A stretch of 6,706 bases of DNA. Origin: an uncultured Thiotrichaceae bacterium (GTDB taxonomy: Bacteria > Pseudomonadota > Gammaproteobacteria > Thiotrichales > Thiotrichaceae). This document shows, piece by piece, positions 4,886-6,706 of the stretch. Positions within the stretch are counted from its first letter, which is position 1. Each line of letters begins with the position of its first letter. The DNA lies in assembly GCA_902727945.1 (NCBI GenBank), contig CACVAV010000160.1, positions 1-6,706 of the forward strand, in the 5' to 3' direction. A model generated the notes under the pieces. That model worked only from the letters and a program-made list of their open reading frames with translations, was not told where the DNA came from and searched no databases. The translations under genes were made by a program, and so were the position numbers.

Positions 4886-6706
4886 TTACTCTGAATGCAT
4901 CCAGACCGGACGCTTTTTAGGCGGAGTCTGTTCTGTTGGTTTCGTATCTGCTGCCGGAGCCGGTTTCACATCAGCCGCTTTTGCTACCACCGTTTCGGCG
5001 GGTTTCTTGGCAGCAGGCTTCCGGGGTTCTGCTGGAACCGCTGCCGCTGTTTTAGCCGGAGCTGGTTTGGCTGGCTTAGGTTGATCGCTGGCTTGCTCTG
5101 CTACCGGAGCCGGTTTAGCGGGTTCGGCCTGCTTGTCCTGAGCAGGCTTAGGCGCTTCAGTTTTTGCTGTTGGAGCCGTCTTATCTGCTGGCACCGGCTT
5201 GCTTTGGGTCGGTGCTTTGGCCGCCGGAGCCGGAGCTTGCTGAGCAACAGGTTCTGATTTACCGCTGTCCGCCTTAGTCGGAGTAGTAGCAGTAGTAGTT
5301 GCCACTGGCTTAGCCGCTGGTGCCGATTGTTCAGCAGGCTTGTCCTGAGTCAGAGTCACTGGTTTCGCCGGAGCCTGATTGTGCGTAGCAGGCTTTGAGG
5401 CTGGTGTCGGTGCTTTAGCTGCTTCAGTCGTATTAGCATCGGCTGCTTTAGTCGGGTTTACATCTTCCGGTTTTTTCGCAGTATTGCGGTTTGGCTTGCG
5501 TGATTTGTTCTCTGCACGTGGTTTCTTTGGCACCAGATCAATCACCAAGGGTTCCTGGTTCTGCATAGCGTCCGCCACATTTCTTGGCTTACGTCTGTTG
5601 GCTGGTTTGCGTGCCGGTTTTCGGGCAGATTGAGGTGTTTCATTCTCAGTCGGCGTACCGCTGCTGTTTGAAGTCTGATTGGCCGTGTTGCCATTAGCAT
5701 TACTAGTGTCGCCGTTATCAGTTGTGGCTACCGGTGTTTTCACATTGCCATTAGCCTCCGGTGGCACTGCCTGGTTTTCAGTAGCTTGCTGGTGGTGGGT
5801 ATTACGGCCCGTTTGCTCAGTCCCGGTGGCTGCGGTTTCAGACTGTCCGCTGTTATCAGCCGATGTGGCAGACGTATTATCCGGCGTTCTGTCCTGGGAG
5901 CGGTTAGCCGTACGGGTGCGCCCACGGCCCCTGCCACGACCACGTCTGCGGGTGTTGTTGTCATTGCCGTTTTTATCGTCTGCACCTGTTGTGCTATCAG
6001 TCGATTGGACATTAGCGCCTTGTTGGGTGGCTGGCTGCTGATCAGTCGTCGTTTCTACAGGTGCTGTACTGCCATTGTCCTGCTTTTTGCCACGCGGTTG
6101 CTTGTTGCGCGTACGCTGTTTCTGTGGCTTATTCCCGTTTTTGGTATTACCATGCTCTTGCTGCTGATCAGTACTATCTGCCGTAGTCGTCGTCTTAGCC
6201 TGATGGTTGTTTTCATTATTACCATTGTTTCTTGGCTTGCGGGTACGTCTGTTTTGTGACTTCTGATCTTTGTCCCTTGAATCATTAGTTTTATCGCTTT
6301 GTGCCTTGTTTTGGCTGTTATTGCTGCTACGCGGCTTTTGTTTGTTCTCGCTGTTTTGCTTCTTACGTTCTTCGTGTGCCTTTTTAACTTCAGCTACCGG
6401 CTCTTCCGTTTTTGCGTTACCACCAAACAGACCCGTAAGAATGCGCCGTATTAAACCCGGATTTTTCTCCACATCTAATACGTCTTTCTTCGGTGTGGCG
6501 GATGGCTCTGGCTTCTTTTCCACCTGAGGCGCTGGCTGGCTAGGCACAACATTGCCGACAATGGCAGTTTCAGGTGCCTGAGCAGTATGATCTTCCGCCT
6601 CGGGTGCGGATTCATCGGTCATTTCAGGGGGTGAAGCAATTTGGTTATAGCTCAGTCCCTTCTCTGCCATTTCATCACTGCGCATGCGGGTGATTTCAAA
6701 ATGCGG
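4886..6706 (-). CDS. rne: Ribonuclease E, C-terminal half (5' part beyond right edge)
   Basis: RNase E is the endonuclease that starts bulk mRNA decay and processes rRNA and tRNA; its C-terminal half scaffolds the degradosome on the inner membrane. The frame is open from the right edge, so the catalytic domain is outside the window and 606 residues remain. The fragment opens with P-H-F-E-I-T-R-M-R-S-D-E-M, which I read as the end of the catalytic half. Numbering from the Met at 6685, features are: a probable amphipathic membrane-anchor helix G-L-I-R-R-I-L-T-G-L-F-G-G (77-89); Arg/Lys clusters (147-152, 189-201, 246-258, 355-369, 387-405), including R-R-R-G-R-G-R-G-R-G-R-T-R, in Asn/Gln/Thr-rich sequence; a hydrophobic island around P-L-V-I-D-L-V-P (379-386); a Pro/Ala/Lys-rich tail (about 410-590); and an end of K-K-R-P-V-W-M-H-S-E. 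Disorder with short motifs is typical of RNase E. The identity rests on this architecture, because no catalytic motif is visible. Confidence 0.85.
   Translation of the reverse strand, partial: PHFEITRMRSDEMAEKGLSYNQIASPPEMTDESAPEAEDHTAQAPETAIVGNVVPSQPAPQVEKKPEPSATPKKDVLDVEKNPGLIRRILTGLFGGNAKTEEPVAEVKKAHEERKKQNSENKQKPRSSNNSQNKAQSDKTNDSRDKDQKSQNRRTRKPRNNGNNENNHQAKTTTTADSTDQQQEHGNTKNGNKPQKQRTRNKQPRGKKQDNGSTAPVETTTDQQPATQQGANVQSTDSTTGADDKNGNDNNTRRRGRGRGRGRTRTANRSQDRTPDNTSATSADNSGQSETAATGTEQTGRNTHHQQATENQAVPPEANGNVKTPVATTDNGDTSNANGNTANQTSNSSGTPTENETPQSARKPARKPANRRKPRNVADAMQNQEPLVIDLVPKKPRAENKSRKPNRNTAKKPEDVNPTKAADANTTEAAKAPTPASKPATHNQAPAKPVTLTQDKPAEQSAPAAKPVATTTATTPTKADSGKSEPVAQQAPAPAAKAPTQSKPVPADKTAPTAKTEAPKPAQDKQAEPAKPAPVAEQASDQPKPAKPAPAKTAAAVPAEPRKPAAKKPAETVVAKAADVKPAPAADTKPTEQTPPKKRPVWMHSE
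4925..5460 (-). repeat. Low-complexity Pro/Ala/Lys coding repeat in rne
   Basis: This stretch encodes irregular P-A-K-P-A-P-type repeats. The DNA echoes this: CCGGAGCCGGTTT occurs exactly at 4954-4966 and 5104-5116, with a shorter copy at 5224-5234. The period is irregular, so it is not a clean tandem array. Such repeats can expand or shrink between strains. It also creates long open frames on the plus strand that have no ribosome binding sites and are not genes. Confidence 0.6.
5912..5950 (-). other. Arg-Gly-rich RNA-binding patch in RNase E
   Basis: The segment encodes R-R-R-G-R-G-R-G-R-G-R-T-R (residues 246-258, counted from the Met at 6685), the densest basic cluster in the tail. Arg-rich segments of RNase E bind RNA and the helicase partner in studied species; the same role is inferred here. 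Confidence 0.6.
6419..6463 (-). other. Probable membrane-targeting amphipathic helix of RNase E
   Basis: Encodes N-P-G-L-I-R-R-I-L-T-G-L-F-G-G (residues 75-89, counted from the Met at 6685), where hydrophobic Leu/Ile/Phe alternate with Arg on a helical wheel. It lies shortly after the catalytic half, the position of the membrane-anchoring segment A in E. coli RNase E. Function is inferred from position and amphipathicity. Confidence 0.6.

Noticed and set aside
4925..5460. Repetitive DNA considered as a tandem or CRISPR-like array
   Set aside because: The repeats are irregular in length and period, lie in frame within rne, and encode a Pro/Ala/Lys tail.
5740..6285. Alternative minus-strand ORFs overlapping rne in other frames
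   Set aside because: They overlap the main rne frame on the same strand, have no ribosome binding site evidence, and translate to unrecognisable sequence.
4895..6527. Several long open frames on the plus strand opposite rne
   Set aside because: They are rich in Arg/Cys/Leu/Ser or Val/Leu, show no family resemblance, and are explained by the biased codon pattern of the low-complexity rne tail read in reverse.

Overview
The window reads as an ordinary, compact chromosomal stretch of a Gram-negative proteobacterium. Support comes from two predicted lipoprotein-type signal peptides, an RNase E with a long disordered C-terminal half, a stand-alone ScpB and a PF10115-type small protein. By eye the base composition is moderate, with AT-rich intergenic gaps. 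I cannot name the genus; a gamma- or betaproteobacterium is the best guess. I see no transposase, integrase, tRNA, rRNA, CRISPR array or phage gene.

Layout, left to right. (1) Positions 1-1784, minus strand: a diguanylate cyclase with a periplasmic 7TMR-DISM sensor, seven membrane segments and a GGEEF domain. Its last residues lie beyond the left edge. (2) 1785-2072: a divergent intergenic region with an operator-like inverted repeat. (3) 2073-2546, plus: a Prx5/PrxII-type peroxiredoxin with a strong Shine-Dalgarno. (4) 2547-2618: a convergent gap holding two small hairpins. (5) 2619-2891, minus: a 90-residue protein of the family labelled HlyU. (6) 2974-3573, plus: scpB, without scpA beside it, probably starting at TTG and ending in a terminator-like hairpin that overlaps its stop codon. 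(7) 3614-4729, minus: a 371-residue lipoprotein of a conserved but unnamed family, with a lysozyme-like GIGH motif. (8) 4886-6706, minus: the C-terminal 606 residues of RNase E (rne), whose catalytic N-terminal half lies beyond the right edge.

The genes do not form one pathway or operon. Orientation changes at nearly every boundary, so most are probably transcribed singly. The themes are housekeeping: c-di-GMP signalling, peroxide detoxification, chromosome condensation, cell-envelope maintenance and RNA decay. I found no convincing new multi-gene system. The points most worth a second look are the unnamed lipoprotein domain, the possible interaction motifs in the RNase E tail, the lipobox on the diguanylate cyclase, and the 25-bp dyad between the cyclase and peroxiredoxin genes.
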